Positions 42,129 to 51,329 are shown, counted from the first letter of the stretch. The stretch is DNA of 64,000 nucleotides from Pseudomonas paraeruginosa PA7 (GCF_000017205.1 NC_009656.1:5460001-5524000); one strand, 5' to 3'. Notes: generated by a model not told the origin, from the letters alone. Numbers and translations are program-made.

Positions 42129-42982
42129 GATTTCAGTTTATTACGGATTACCGTGGCTCTCTCTCACGTTCACGCATATGTCGTTTGATGGGCGTAACAG
42201 ATCGTGGTTTACGTGCATGGAAACGCCGTCCTCCATCACTGCGCCAGCGTCGTGATCTTATACTTCTAGCGCATATACGTGAGCAGCATCGGTTGTGTTT
42301 GGGGAGCTATGGTAGGCCGCGTATGACAGAAGAGTTGAAAGCGCTGGGCCTGCAGGTTGGGCAGCGTCGGGTTGGACGTTTGATGCGCCAGAATAACATT
42401 ACAGTTGTTCGAACGCGTAAATTCAAACGGACAACGGATAGTCATCATACCTTCAACATTGCACCGAACCTATTAAAACAAGACTTTAGCGCAAGCGCAC
42501 CCAACCAGAAATGGGCAGGCGATATCACTTATGTTTGGACCAGAGAAGGATGGGTCTATCTTGCTGTTATCCTTGACCTGTATTCCCGTCGCGTGATTGG
42601 CTGGGCAACAGGTGATCGATTAAAGCAGGATCTTGCATTAAGGGCACTGAATATGGCGTTGGCTTTACGCAAACCACCACCGGGTTGTATTCAACACACA
42701 GACCGTGGGAGCCAATATTGCGCTCATGAATATCAAAAGCTACTGCTCAAACATCAATTGCTGCCGTCCATGAGCGGGAAAGGCAATTGTTTTGATAACT
42801 CCGCAGTAGAAAGCTTCTTTAAATCATTAAAGGCTGAGTTGATTTGGCGCAGACACTGGCAAACAAGGCGAGATATTGAGATTGCAATCTTCGAATATAT
42901 AAATGGCTTTTATAATCCACGCCGAAGACATTCAACACTCGGCTGGAAATCGCCGGTGGCATTTGAGAAAAAAGCCGCTTAA
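42125..42982 (+). CDS. IS1133 orfB transposase, DDE integrase domain
   Basis: 285 residues from a GTG that overlaps the orfA stop. The rve core is complete: Asp in WAGDITYVWTREGW, Asp in IQHTDRGSQY, Glu in FDNSAVESFFKSLKAEL. Since orfA lacks its start, a functional OrfAB is unlikely unless reading enters from outside. Confidence 0.88.
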   Translation: MRFQFITDYRGSLSRSRICRLMGVTDRGLRAWKRRPPSLRQRRDLILLAHIREQHRLCLGSYGRPRMTEELKALGLQVGQRRVGRLMRQNNITVVRTRKFKRTTDSHHTFNIAPNLLKQDFSASAPNQKWAGDITYVWTREGWVYLAVILDLYSRRVIGWATGDRLKQDLALRALNMALALRKPPPGCIQHTDRGSQYCAHEYQKLLLKHQLLPSMSGKGNCFDNSAVESFFKSLKAELIWRRHWQTRRDIEIAIFEYINGFYNPRRRHSTLGWKSPVAFEKKAA

Positions 42983-43088
42983 AATGAGAGATAGACCGGA
43001 ACACAACCGGTGCAAGTCCATAGCAACTCGTTTCTTTTCGCAGGTTGAGCCACCTCCGCGCTTCATCAGAAAACTGAAGGAACCTCCA

Positions 43089-43892
43089 TTGAATCGAACT
43101 AATATTTTTTTTGGTGAATCGCATTCTGACTGGTTGCCTGTCAGAGGCGGAGAATCTGGTGATTTTGTTTTTCGACGTGGTGACGGGCATGCCTTCGCGA
43201 AAATCGCACCTGCTTCCCGCCGCGGTGAGCTCGCTGGAGAGCGTGACCGCCTCATTTGGCTCAAAGGTCGAGGTGTGGCTTGCCCCGAGGTGATCAACTG
43301 GCAGGAGGAACAGGAGGGTGCATGCTTGGTGATAACGGCAATTCCGGGAGTACCGGCGGCTGATCTGTCTGGAGCGGATTTGCTCAAAGCGTGGCCGTCA
43401 ATGGGGCAGCAACTTGGCGCTGTTCACAGCCTATCGGTTGATCAATGTCCGTTTGAGCGCAGGCTGTCGCGAATGTTCGGACGCGCCGTTGATGTGGTGT
43501 CCCGCAATGCCGTCAATCCCGACTTCTTACCGGACGAGGACAAGAGTACGCCGCAGCTCGATCTTTTGGCTCGTGTCGAACGAGAGCTACCGGTGCGGCT
43601 CGACCAAGAGCGCACCGATATGGTTGTTTGCCATGGTGATCCCTGCATGCCGAACTTCATGGTGGACCCTAAAACTCTTCAATGCACGGGTCTGATCGAC
43701 CTTGGGCGGCTCGGAACAGCAGATCGCTATGCCGATTTGGCACTCATGATTGCTAACGCCGAAGAGAACTGGGCAGCGCCAGATGAAGCAGAGCGCGCCT
43801 TCGCTGTCCTATTCAATGTATTGGGGATCGAAGCCCCCGACCGCGAACGCCTTGCCTTCTATCTGCGATTGGACCCTCTGACTTGGGGTTGA
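43089..43892 (+). CDS. strA: Aminoglycoside 3''-phosphotransferase APH(3'')-Ib
   Basis: 267 residues from a TTG start, giving NRTNIFFGESHSDWLPVRGG, the known StrA N terminus. The phosphotransferase motifs HGDPCMPNF and GLIDLGRLG are present. It inactivates streptomycin by phosphorylating the 3'' hydroxyl. It lies 68 bp behind IS1133, whose outward promoter is a known driver in Tn5393, and its stop overlaps strB by 1 base (TGATG). Confidence 0.97.
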   Translation: MNRTNIFFGESHSDWLPVRGGESGDFVFRRGDGHAFAKIAPASRRGELAGERDRLIWLKGRGVACPEVINWQEEQEGACLVITAIPGVPAADLSGADLLKAWPSMGQQLGAVHSLSVDQCPFERRLSRMFGRAVDVVSRNAVNPDFLPDEDKSTPQLDLLARVERELPVRLDQERTDMVVCHGDPCMPNFMVDPKTLQCTGLIDLGRLGTADRYADLALMIANAEENWAAPDEAERAFAVLFNVLGIEAPDRERLAFYLRLDPLTWG

Positions 43893-44728
43893 TGTTCATG
43901 CCGCCTGTTTTTCCTGCTCATTGGCACGTTTCGCAACCTGTTCTCATTGCGGACACCTTTTCCAGCCTCGTTTGGAAAGTTTCATTGCCAGACGGGACTC
44001 CTGCAATCGTCAAGGGATTGAAACCTATAGAAGACATTGCTGATGAACTGCGCGGGGCCGACTATCTGGTATGGCGCAATGGGAGGGGAGCAGTCCGGTT
44101 GCTCGGTCGTGAGAACAATCTGATGTTGCTCGAATATGCCGGGGAGCGAATGCTCTCTCACATCGTTGCCGAGCACGGCGACTACCAGGCGACCGAAATT
44201 GCAGCGGAACTAATGGCGAAGCTGTATGCCGCATCTGAGGAACCCCTGCCTTCTGCCCTTCTCCCGATCCGGGATCGCTTTGCAGCTTTGTTTCAGCGGG
44301 CGCGCGATGATCAAAACGCAGGTTGTCAAACTGACTACGTCCACGCGGCGATTATAGCCGATCAAATGATGAGCAATGCCTCGGAACTGCGTGGGCTACA
44401 TGGCGATCTGCATCATGAAAACATCATGTTCTCCAGTCGCGGCTGGCTGGTGATAGATCCCGTCGGTCTGGTCGGTGAAGTGGGCTTTGGCGCCGCCAAT
44501 ATGTTCTACGATCCGGCTGACAGAGACGACCTTTGTCTCGATCCTAGACGCATTGCACAGATGGCGGACGCATTCTCTCGTGCGCTGGACGTCGATCCGC
44601 GTCGCCTGCTCGACCAGGCGTACGCTTATGGGTGCCTTTCCGCAGCTTGGAACGCGGATGGAGAAGAGGAGCAACGCGATCTAGCTATCGCGGCCGCGAT
44701 CAAGCAGGTGCGACAGACGTCATACTAG
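43892..44728 (+). CDS. strB: Aminoglycoside 6-phosphotransferase APH(6)-Id
   Basis: 278 residues, starting MFMPPVFPAHWHVSQ. The phosphotransferase motifs LHGDLHHENIM and LVIDPVGLVG are present. It inactivates streptomycin at the 6 position and works with StrA. Full length; the gene is translationally coupled to strA. Confidence 0.97.
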   Translation: MFMPPVFPAHWHVSQPVLIADTFSSLVWKVSLPDGTPAIVKGLKPIEDIADELRGADYLVWRNGRGAVRLLGRENNLMLLEYAGERMLSHIVAEHGDYQATEIAAELMAKLYAASEEPLPSALLPIRDRFAALFQRARDDQNAGCQTDYVHAAIIADQMMSNASELRGLHGDLHHENIMFSSRGWLVIDPVGLVGEVGFGAANMFYDPADRDDLCLDPRRIAQMADAFSRALDVDPRRLLDQAYAYGCLSAAWNADGEEEQRDLAIAAAIKQVRQTSY

Positions 44729-44753
44729 ATATCAAGCGACTTCTCCTATCCCC

Positions 44754-44834
44754 TGGGAACACATCAATCTCACCGGAGAATATCGCTGGCCAAAGCCTTA
44801 GCGTAGGATTCCGCCCCTTCCCGCAAACGACCCC
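44754..44834 (+). repeat. right 81-bp terminal repeat of Tn5393
   Basis: The 81 bp ending CGCAAACGACCCC are the long inverted repeat of Tn5393. The opposite end, tnpA and tnpR of Tn5393 are absent. Right after it comes TACATGCGCGTG, the start region of the next resolvase gene, so Tn5393 inserted in that gene; TACAT is the expected 5-bp target copy. Confidence 0.88.
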
Positions 44835-45416
44835 TACATGCGCGTGTCGTCGGACTCCGACCGCCAGAGCACGAACTTGCAGCGCGATGCGCTGCTCGCC
44901 GTCGGCGTCGATGCGCGGCATCTGTTCGAGGATCATGCTTCCGGCGCGAAGGACGACCGCGCGGGCCTGGCGCGGGCGCTCGAATTCGTTCGCCCTGGCG
45001 ACGTGTTGGTCGTGTGGAAGCTCGACCGGCTCGGCCGTTCGTTGTCGCACTTGCTCGCCATCGTGACCTCGCTCAAGAAAAAGCAGGTGGCGTTCCGCTC
45101 GCTGACGGAGAACCTGGATACCACGACGCCCTCGGGCGAGTTTCTGTTCCAGGTGTTCGGCGCGCTCGCGCAGTACGAACGCGCCTTGATCCAGGAACGT
45201 GTCGTCGCCGGTCTGGCTGCCGCCCGCAAACGCGGCCGGATCGGCGGCCGGCCGCAGGCGATCACCGGCGAGAAGCTGGAGGCCATCGTCGCTGCGCTCG
45301 ATGGCGGCATGTCCAAGGCGGCGGTGTGCCGCAACTTCGGCGTCAAGCGAACCACGCTGATCGAGACCCTGGCACGGGTTGGTTGGACGGGCTCTCGTGG
45401 AGCGTCATCGCGATGA
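44835..45416 (+). pseudogene. tnpR: Resolvase of a third Tn3-family transposon, 5' end cut by Tn5393
   Basis: About 192 residues from YMRVSSDSDRQSTNLQ with the catalytic Ser motif, through EYERALIQERVVAGLAAARKRG-type sequence, to a C-terminal HTH. The very first codons are lost at the Tn5393 junction; an internal ATG at 44838 could still give a protein lacking only the first few residues. The stop overlaps the tnpA start (ATGA). Confidence 0.82.
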
Positions 45417-48400
45417 CGACCAAGAGCGAACGATTGACCGTCCTGTCGGACGCCGAGCAGGAAGCCCTGTACGGCCTGCCGGACTTCGACGACGCCCAGC
45501 GGCTGGAATACTTGGCGTTGACTGAAACCGAACTGGCGCTCGCCAGCAGCCGGCCTGGTCTCCATGCCCAGGTCTATTGCATCTTGCAGATCGGTTACTT
45601 CAAGGCCAAGCATGCCTTCTTCCGCTTCGACTGGAGTGAGGTCGAGCACGATTGCGCCTTCGTGCTGAGCCGCTACTTCCACGGCGAGTCCTTCGAGCAC
45701 AAGCCAATCTCCAAGCACGAGCACTACACCCAGCGCGAGTGGATTGCCGATCTGTTCGGCTACCGGCCGTGGGCGGCCGAGTTCCTGGCGCAGCTCGCGC
45801 AGCAGGCCGCGCAGACCGTGCGGCGCGACGTGATGCCGGGGTTCATCGCCGCCGAGCTGATCGTCTGGCTAAACGAGCACAAGATCATCCGGCCCGGCTA
45901 TACCACCCTGCAAGAGCTGGTGAGCGAAGCCCTGTCCGCCGAGCGTCGGCGGCTGGCTGGCCTGCTGTCGGAAGTGTTGGACGAATCGGCCAAGGCCGCG
46001 CTGGGTCGGCTTCTAGTGCGTGACGACACCCTGTCGCAATTGGCGGCGCTCAAGCAGGACGCCAAGGACTTTGGCTGGCGTCAGATGGCCCGCGAACGCG
46101 AAAAGCGCGCCACGCTGGAGCCGCTGCACCGGATCGCCAAGGCGCTGCTGCCCAAGCTCGGCGTCTCGCAGCAGAATCTGCTGTACTACGCCAGCCTGGC
46201 GAACTTCTACACCGTCCACGATCTACGCAACCTGAAGGCCGATCAGACCTACCTCTACCTGCTTTGCTATGCCTGGGTGCGCTACCGGCAGCTTTCCGAC
46301 AACCTGGTCGATGCGATGGCCTACCACATGAAGCAGTTGGAGGACGAAAGCAGTGCGGGCGCAAAGCAATCCTTTGTCGCCGAGCAGGTGCGCCGTCAGC
46401 AAGACACACCGCAGGTCGGCCGCCTGCTGTCGCTTTACATCGACGACAGCGTGCCCGATCCCACGCCGTTCGGCGATGTGCGCCAGCGCGCCTACAAAAT
46501 CATGCCCCGCGATACGCTGCAAACCACCGCGCAGCGCATGAGCGTGAAGCCGGTGAGCAAGCTGGCTTTGCACTGGCAGGCGGTGGACGGCCTGGCTGAG
46601 CGCATCCGCCGCCATCTTCGGCCGCTGTATGTCGCGCTCGACCTCGCTGGCACTGATCCGGGCAGCCCGTGGCTCGTGGCGCTGGCCTGGGCCAAGGACG
46701 TGTTCGCCAAACAGCAGCGCCTATCGCAACGGCCGCTCGCCGAATGTCCAGCGGCCACGCTGCCGAAACGCTTGCGACCGTACCTGCTGACCTTCGATGC
46801 CGATGGCAAGCCGACGGACCTGCATGCCGACCGCTACGAGTTCTGGCTGTACCGCCAGGTCAGGAAGCGCTTCCAGTCGGGTGAACTCTACCTCGACGAC
46901 AGCTTGCAGCACCGGCATTTTTCCGACGAGCTGGTTTCGCTGGATGAGAAGGCCGCCGTGCTGGCGCAGATCGACATCCCGTTCCTGCGGCAGCCACTCG
47001 ATGCCCAGCTCGATGCGCTCGCGACCGAGCTGCGCGCTCAGTGGCTGGCCTTCAACCGCGAGCTGAAGCAGGGCAAGCTGACGCACCTAGAATACGACAA
47101 GGACACGCAGAAGCTGACATGGCGCAAGCCCAAGGGCGAGAACCAGAAGGCGCGCGAGAAGGCGTTCTACGAGCAACTGCCGTTCTGCGACGTGGCCGAC
47201 GTGTTCCGCTTCGTCAACGGCCAGTGCCAGTTCCTGTCGGCGCTGACGCCTTTGCAGCCGCGCTATGCGAAGAAGGTCGCCGACGCCGACAGCCTGATGG
47301 CGGTCATCATCGCGCAGGCGATGAACCACGGCAACCAGGTCATGGCACGCACCAGCGACATCCCGTACCACGTGCTGGAGAGCGCCTACCAACAGTACCT
47401 GCGCCACGCAACGCTGCACGCGGCCAACGACTGCATCAGCAACGCCATCGCCGCGCTGCCGATCTTCCCGTACTACTCGTTCGACCTCGATGCACTGTAC
47501 GGTGCCGTCGATGGTCAGAAATTCGGCGTCGAGCGGCCGACCGTGAAAGCGCGCCACTCGCGCAAATACTTTGGGCGCGGCAAGGGCGTGGTCGCCTACA
47601 CGCTGCTGTGCAACCACGTGCCGCTCAACGGCTACCTGATCGGCGCGCACGATTACGAGGCCCATCACGTGTTCGACATCTGGTATCGCAACACGTCGGA
47701 CATCGTGCCGACCGCGATCACCGGCGACATGCACAGCGTCAACAAGGCCAACTTCGCTATCCTGCACTGGTTCGGCCTGCGTTTCGAGCCGCGCTTCACC
47801 GACCTTGGCGATCAGTTGAAGGAACTCTACAGTGCCGACGATCCGGCGCTGTACGATCAGTGCCTGATCCGGCCGGCCGGGAGAATCGACCGCGATCTCA
47901 TAGTCAGCGAGAAGCCGAACCTCGACCAGATTGTCGCCACGCTCGGACTGAAGGAGATGACGCAGGGCACGCTGATCCGCAAGCTATGCACCTACACCGC
48001 GCCGAACCCCACGCGGCGCGCGGTGTTCGAGTTCGACAAGCTCATCCGCAGCATCTACACGCTGCGCTACCTGCGCGATCCGCAACTGGAGCGCAACGTT
48101 CACCGCTCACAGAACCGCATCGAGTCCTATCACCAGCTACGCTCAACCATCGCCCAGGTCGGCGGCAAGAAGGAATTGACCGGGCGCACCGACATCGAAA
48201 TTGAGATCAGCAACCAGTGCGCCAGGCTGATCGCCAACGCGGTCATCTTCTACAACTCGGCCATCCTCTCGCGGCTGCTGATGAAGTACGAGGCGAGCGG
48301 CAACGCCAAGGCGCACGCTCTCCTGACCCAGATATCGCCGGCGGCCTGGCGGCACATCCTGCTGAACGGGCATTACACCTTCCAGAGCGACGGCAAGATG

Positions 48401-48442
48401 ATCGACCTGGATGCGCTCGTGGCGGGGCTGGAGCTGGGATGA
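45413..48442 (+). CDS. tnpA: Tn3-family transposase
   Basis: 1009 residues starting TTKSERLTVLSDAEQEALYGLPDFDD. The Tn3 DDE domain is seen in YGAVDGQKFGVERPTVKARHSRKYFG, IVPTAITGDMHSVNKANFAILHWFGLRF and NRIESYHQLRSTIAQ. It differs clearly from the Tn21-subgroup protein at 38875. I cannot name the transposon with certainty. Coding sequence intact; left end lost. Confidence 0.9.
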   Translation: MTTKSERLTVLSDAEQEALYGLPDFDDAQRLEYLALTETELALASSRPGLHAQVYCILQIGYFKAKHAFFRFDWSEVEHDCAFVLSRYFHGESFEHKPISKHEHYTQREWIADLFGYRPWAAEFLAQLAQQAAQTVRRDVMPGFIAAELIVWLNEHKIIRPGYTTLQELVSEALSAERRRLAGLLSEVLDESAKAALGRLLVRDDTLSQLAALKQDAKDFGWRQMAREREKRATLEPLHRIAKALLPKLGVSQQNLLYYASLANFYTVHDLRNLKADQTYLYLLCYAWVRYRQLSDNLVDAMAYHMKQLEDESSAGAKQSFVAEQVRRQQDTPQVGRLLSLYIDDSVPDPTPFGDVRQRAYKIMPRDTLQTTAQRMSVKPVSKLALHWQAVDGLAERIRRHLRPLYVALDLAGTDPGSPWLVALAWAKDVFAKQQRLSQRPLAECPAATLPKRLRPYLLTFDADGKPTDLHADRYEFWLYRQVRKRFQSGELYLDDSLQHRHFSDELVSLDEKAAVLAQIDIPFLRQPLDAQLDALATELRAQWLAFNRELKQGKLTHLEYDKDTQKLTWRKPKGENQKAREKAFYEQLPFCDVADVFRFVNGQCQFLSALTPLQPRYAKKVADADSLMAVIIAQAMNHGNQVMARTSDIPYHVLESAYQQYLRHATLHAANDCISNAIAALPIFPYYSFDLDALYGAVDGQKFGVERPTVKARHSRKYFGRGKGVVAYTLLCNHVPLNGYLIGAHDYEAHHVFDIWYRNTSDIVPTAITGDMHSVNKANFAILHWFGLRFEPRFTDLGDQLKELYSADDPALYDQCLIRPAGRIDRDLIVSEKPNLDQIVATLGLKEMTQGTLIRKLCTYTAPNPTRRAVFEFDKLIRSIYTLRYLRDPQLERNVHRSQNRIESYHQLRSTIAQVGGKKELTGRTDIEIEISNQCARLIANAVIFYNSAILSRLLMKYEASGNAKAHALLTQISPAAWRHILLNGHYTFQSDGKMIDLDALVAGLELG

Positions 48443-48458
48443 CGGAAATTTCGGCGGT

Positions 48459-48496
48459 TCTGGCTTAGAACCCCGATCAGCGCGGAGCTGACACCC
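48459..48496 (+). repeat. right terminal inverted repeat of the third Tn3-family transposon
   Basis: Ends ...GAGCTGACACCCC and begins with TCTGGCTTAGAACCCC, the Tn3-like GGGG-end pattern read on the minus strand. It interrupts the orf5 gene of the integron 3' conserved segment at 48497. Confidence 0.75.
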
Positions 48497-48807
48497 CGGC
48501 CCGCATGTGTCCGTCGCACCGCGAGCTTGTGCAGATATGCGGCCTCCCCCTTGAGGGCGTCGGGCCAGAACTCGGGATCCTCGGCCGACAAGGTGCAACA
48601 GCCGACGATGCCGTCGCTGCAACTCGCGACTAGGAGCTCGGATCTCAGGACGAAGGTCTCCGCGAATGTCCGGTCGATCCGCGCGACGTCCCAGGCGGGC
48701 GTTCCCTTGGCGGACATCCACGCCGCAGCGTCGTGCATCAGCCGCACAACCTCGTCGATATCACCCGAGCAGGCGACCCGAACGTTCGGAGGCTCCTCGC
48801 TGTCCAT
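48497..48807 (-). pseudogene. orf5 (GNAT acetyltransferase of the class 1 integron 3'-CS), 3' truncated
   Basis: The first about 104 residues of the 3'-conserved-segment protein: MDSEEPPNVRVACSGDID through LHKLAVRRTHAGRGVSSALI. The remaining third is missing because the Tn3-family transposon end lies there. It is transcribed behind sul1 as usual in class 1 integrons. Confidence 0.93.
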
Positions 48808-48934
48808 TCGCTCCCCTGGCGCGGTATGAACCGCCGCCTCATAGTGCAGTTTGATCCTGACGAGCCCAGCATGTCTGCGCCCACCTTCGCGGAACCTGAC
48901 CAGGGTCCGCTAGCGGGCGGCCGGAAGGTGAATG

Positions 48935-49786
48935 CTAGGCATGATCTAACCCTCGGTCTCTGGCGTCGCGACTGCGAAATTTCGCGAGGGTTTCCGAGAA
49001 GGTGATTGCGCTTCGCAGATCTCCAGGCGCGTGGGTGCGGACGTAGTCAGCGCCATTGCCGATCGCGTGAAGTTCCGCCGCAAGGCTCGCTGGACCCAGA
49101 TCCTTTACAGGAAGGCCAACGGTGGCGCCCAAGAAGGATTTCCGCGACACCGAGACCAATAGCGGAAGCCCCAACGCCGACTTCAGCTTTTGAAGGTTCG
49201 ACAGCACGTGCAGCGATGTTTCCGGTGCGGGGCTCAAGAAAAATCCCATCCCCGGATCGAGGATGAGCCGGTCGGCAGCGACCCCGCTCCGTCGCAAGGC
49301 GGAAACCCGCGCCTCGAAGAACCGCACAATCTCGTCGAGCGCGTCTTCGGGTCGAAGGTGACCGGTGCGGGTGGCGATGCCATCCCGCTGCGCTGAGTGC
49401 ATAACCACCAGCCTGCAGTCCGCCTCAGCAATATCGGGATAGAGCGCAGGGTCAGGAAATCCTTGGATATCGTTCAGGTAGCCCACGCCGCGCTTGAGCG
49501 CATAGCGCTGGGTTTCCGGTTGGAAGCTGTCGATTGAAACACGGTGCATCTGATCGGACAGGGCGTCTAAGAGCGGCGCAATACGTCTGATCTCATCGGC
49601 CGGCGATACAGGCCTCGCGTCCGGATGGCTGGCGGCCGGTCCGACATCCACGACGTCTGATCCGACTCGCAGCATTTCGATCGCCGCGGTGACAGCGCCG
49701 GCGGGGTCTAGCCGCCGGCTCTCATCGAAGAAGGAGTCCTCGGTGAGATTCAGAATGCCGAACACCGTCACCCTGCTGCGTAACAT
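48935..49786 (-). CDS. sul1: Sulfonamide-resistant dihydropteroate synthase Sul1, fused to the attI1 leader
   Basis: From VTVFGILNLTEDSFFDESRR to RDARDRGLDHA it is the complete Sul1, which replaces the drug-sensitive folate enzyme. The normal first codon is gone: the ATG used is that of the short reading frame inside attI1, giving MLRSR before VTVFG and 283 instead of 279 residues. The attI1 GGAG site lies 8 bases upstream of this ATG. Transcription should come from Pc at 49975-50003. The fusion means no gene cassette and no qacEdelta1 remain. Confidence 0.95.
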   Translation of the reverse strand: MLRSRVTVFGILNLTEDSFFDESRRLDPAGAVTAAIEMLRVGSDVVDVGPAASHPDARPVSPADEIRRIAPLLDALSDQMHRVSIDSFQPETQRYALKRGVGYLNDIQGFPDPALYPDIAEADCRLVVMHSAQRDGIATRTGHLRPEDALDEIVRFFEARVSALRRSGVAADRLILDPGMGFFLSPAPETSLHVLSNLQKLKSALGLPLLVSVSRKSFLGATVGLPVKDLGPASLAAELHAIGNGADYVRTHAPGDLRSAITFSETLAKFRSRDARDRGLDHA

Positions 49787-49809
49787 CGTTGCTGCTCCAT
49801 AACATCAAA
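49771..49809 (-). other. truncated attI1 recombination site
   Basis: On the minus strand it reads TTTGATGTTATGGAGCAGC and ends at GCAGCAGGG, where sul1 sequence starts. The crossover point (GTTAGGC) and the last about 28 bp of attI1 are missing, so cassette integration at this site is not expected. Two G residues are shared at the junction. Confidence 0.88.
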
Positions 49810-49887
49810 CATCGACCCACGGCGTAACGCGCTTGCTGCTTGGATGCCCGAGGCATAGACTGTACAAAAAAACAGTCATAACAAGCC

Positions 49888-50901
49888 ATGAAAACCAGCA
49901 CTGCACCGCTACCACCGCTGCGTTCGGTCAAGGTTCTGGACCAGTTGCGTGAGCGCATACGCTACTTGCATTACAGTTTACGAACCGAACAAGCGTATGT
50001 CCACTGGGTTCGTGCCTTCATCCGTTTCCACGGTGTGCGTCACCCAGCAACCTTGGGCAGCAGCGAAGTCGAGGCATTCCTGTCTTGGCTGGCGAACGAG
50101 CGTAAGGTTTCGGCATCCACACATCGGCAGGCATTGGCGGCCTTGCTGTTCTTCTACGGCAAGGTGCTGTGCGCGGATCTGCCTTGGCTTCAGGAGATCG
50201 GAAGACCTCGGCCGTCGCGGCGCTTGCCGGTCGTGCTGACCCCGGATGAGGTGGTTCGCATCCTCGGTTTTCTGGAAGGGGAGCATCGTTTGTTCGCCCA
50301 GCTTCTGTATGGAACGGGCATGCGGATCAGCGAGGGTTTGCAACTGCGGGTCAAGGATCTGGATTTCGATCACGGCACGATCATCGTGCGGGAGGGCAAG
50401 GGCTCCAAGGATCGGGCATTGATGTTGCCCGAGAGCTTGGCGCTCGGCCTGCGCGAGCAGCTGGCGCGTGCCCGGGCATGGTGGCTGAAGGACCAGGCCG
50501 AGGGCCGCAGCGGCGTTGCGCTTCCCGACGCCCTTGAGCGGAAGTATCCGCGCGCCGGGCATTCCTGGCCGTGGTTCTGGGTTTTTGCGCAGCACACGCA
50601 TTCGACCGATCCACGGAGCGGTGTCGTGCGTCGCCATCACATGTATGACCAGACCTTTCAGCGCGCCTTCAAACGTGCCGTAGAACAAGCAGGCATCACG
50701 AAGCCCGCCACACCGCACACCCTCCGCCACTCGTTCGCGACGGCCTTGCTCCGCAGCGGTTACGACATTCGAACCGTGCAGGATCTGCTCGGCCATTCCG
50801 ACGTCTCTACGACGATGATTTACACGCATGTGCTGAAAGTTGGCGGTGCCGGAGTGCGCTCACCGCTTGATGCGCTGCCGCCCCTCACTAGTGAGAGGTA
50901 G
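49888..50901 (+). CDS. intI1: Class 1 integron integrase IntI1
   Basis: 337 residues, full length. Tyrosine recombinase catalytic residues are in [57 protein letters not shown]. It has Arg32 and His39, the pair that goes with the weaker Pc variants. Several residues differ from the common clinical IntI1 as I remember it (Ser4, [27 protein letters not shown]). Upstream is the integron P2 region with a 14-bp spacer, the inactive form. Confidence 0.97.
   Translation: MKTSTAPLPPLRSVKVLDQLRERIRYLHYSLRTEQAYVHWVRAFIRFHGVRHPATLGSSEVEAFLSWLANERKVSASTHRQALAALLFFYGKVLCADLPWLQEIGRPRPSRRLPVVLTPDEVVRILGFLEGEHRLFAQLLYGTGMRISEGLQLRVKDLDFDHGTIIVREGKGSKDRALMLPESLALGLREQLARARAWWLKDQAEGRSGVALPDALERKYPRAGHSWPWFWVFAQHTHSTDPRSGVVRRHHMYDQTFQRAFKRAVEQAGITKPATPHTLRHSFATALLRSGYDIRTVQDLLGHSDVSTTMIYTHVLKVGGAGVRSPLDALPPLTSER
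49975..50003 (-). promoter_or_regulatory. integron Pc promoter, PcH1 variant
   Basis: Inside intI1, on the minus strand: -35 TGGACA and -10 TAAACT with a 17-base spacer. This combination is the PcH1 (hybrid 1) type, of weak to intermediate strength. It points at the attI1 remnant and therefore directly drives sul1. Confidence 0.9.
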
Positions 50902-51078
50902 GGCAGCGCAAGTCAATCCTGGCGGATTCACTACCCCTGCGCGAAGGCCATCGGTGCCGCATCGAACGGCCGGTTGCGGAAAGTCCTCCCTGCGTCCGCT
51001 GATGGCCGGCAGCAGCCCGTCGTTGCCTGATGGATCCAACCCCTCCGCTGCTATAGTGCAGTCGGCTTCTGACGTTCA
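50902..51078 (+). other. rest of the integron 5'-conserved segment
   Basis: 177 bp between the intI1 stop and IRi. It matches the typical 5'-CS outer region; no gene is visible. Confidence 0.7.
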
Positions 51079-51103
51079 GTGCAGCCGTCTTCTGAAAACG
51101 ACA
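51079..51103 (+). repeat. IRi, 25-bp outer repeat of the Tn402-type integron unit
   Basis: GTGCAGCCGTCTTCTGAAAACGACA type repeat ending ACGACA; its partner IRt is at 52667-52691. The five bases outside it are TGATG, the complement of the CATCA outside IRt. Confidence 0.93.
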
Positions 51104-51272
51104 TGATGGCCGACCGCTCTACGTCATTCTGGACGACATTCCTCAGCCGTGGCGGGATCAGTTTTGGGCGGCGCTACGCGGCTCCCAATGCCCAAAGGTC
51201 GAGGGCGTCGAGCGTGCGGCCTACGTTTGGGATTGGCAGAGCTGGGTGCGCGACCGTGCGGACAAGGCGTGA
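51104..51272 (+). pseudogene. 3' part of a backbone gene interrupted by the integron
   Basis: The last 56 codons or so (RDGRPLYVILDDIPQPWRDQ to WVRDRADKA and a stop) of a gene whose 5' part is at 52692-53070 on the minus strand. Removing the integron and one CATCA copy and undoing the inversion restores 543 bp in frame, 180 residues. No function recognised. Confidence 0.85.
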
Positions 51273-51293
51273 TCCTGCCGCCCGTCTGTGGGC

Positions 51294-51314
51294 ATTTGTT
51301 TGTGTTTCATCGTA
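51294..51314 (+). repeat. 21-bp repeat, copy A (near the resolvase)
   Basis: An exact 21-bp sequence (ATTTGTTTGTG...ATCGTA) that is repeated in reverse orientation at 53080-53100. Before the IS6100 inversion the two were direct repeats, one before the 180-codon gene and one behind it, upstream of the resolvase. Likely a shared operator or promoter element. Confidence 0.75.
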
Positions 51315-51329
51315 GCCCTACCGACCTGT

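Larger units (their letters stand above)
41875..43020 (+). mobile_element. IS1133 (IS3 family), left end missing
   Basis: Covers the end of orfA, all of orfB, and the right end TGCAAGTCCA at 43020. About 86 bp of the usual 1232 bp is missing at the left because the Tn21-subgroup transposon inserted there and the other side was deleted. IS1133 upstream of strA-strB is the hallmark arrangement of Tn5393. Confidence 0.88.

Noticed and set aside
49862..49890. Active P2 promoter of the integron
   Set aside because: TTGTTA and TACAGT are 14 bases apart; the active form needs the GGG insertion that makes 17.
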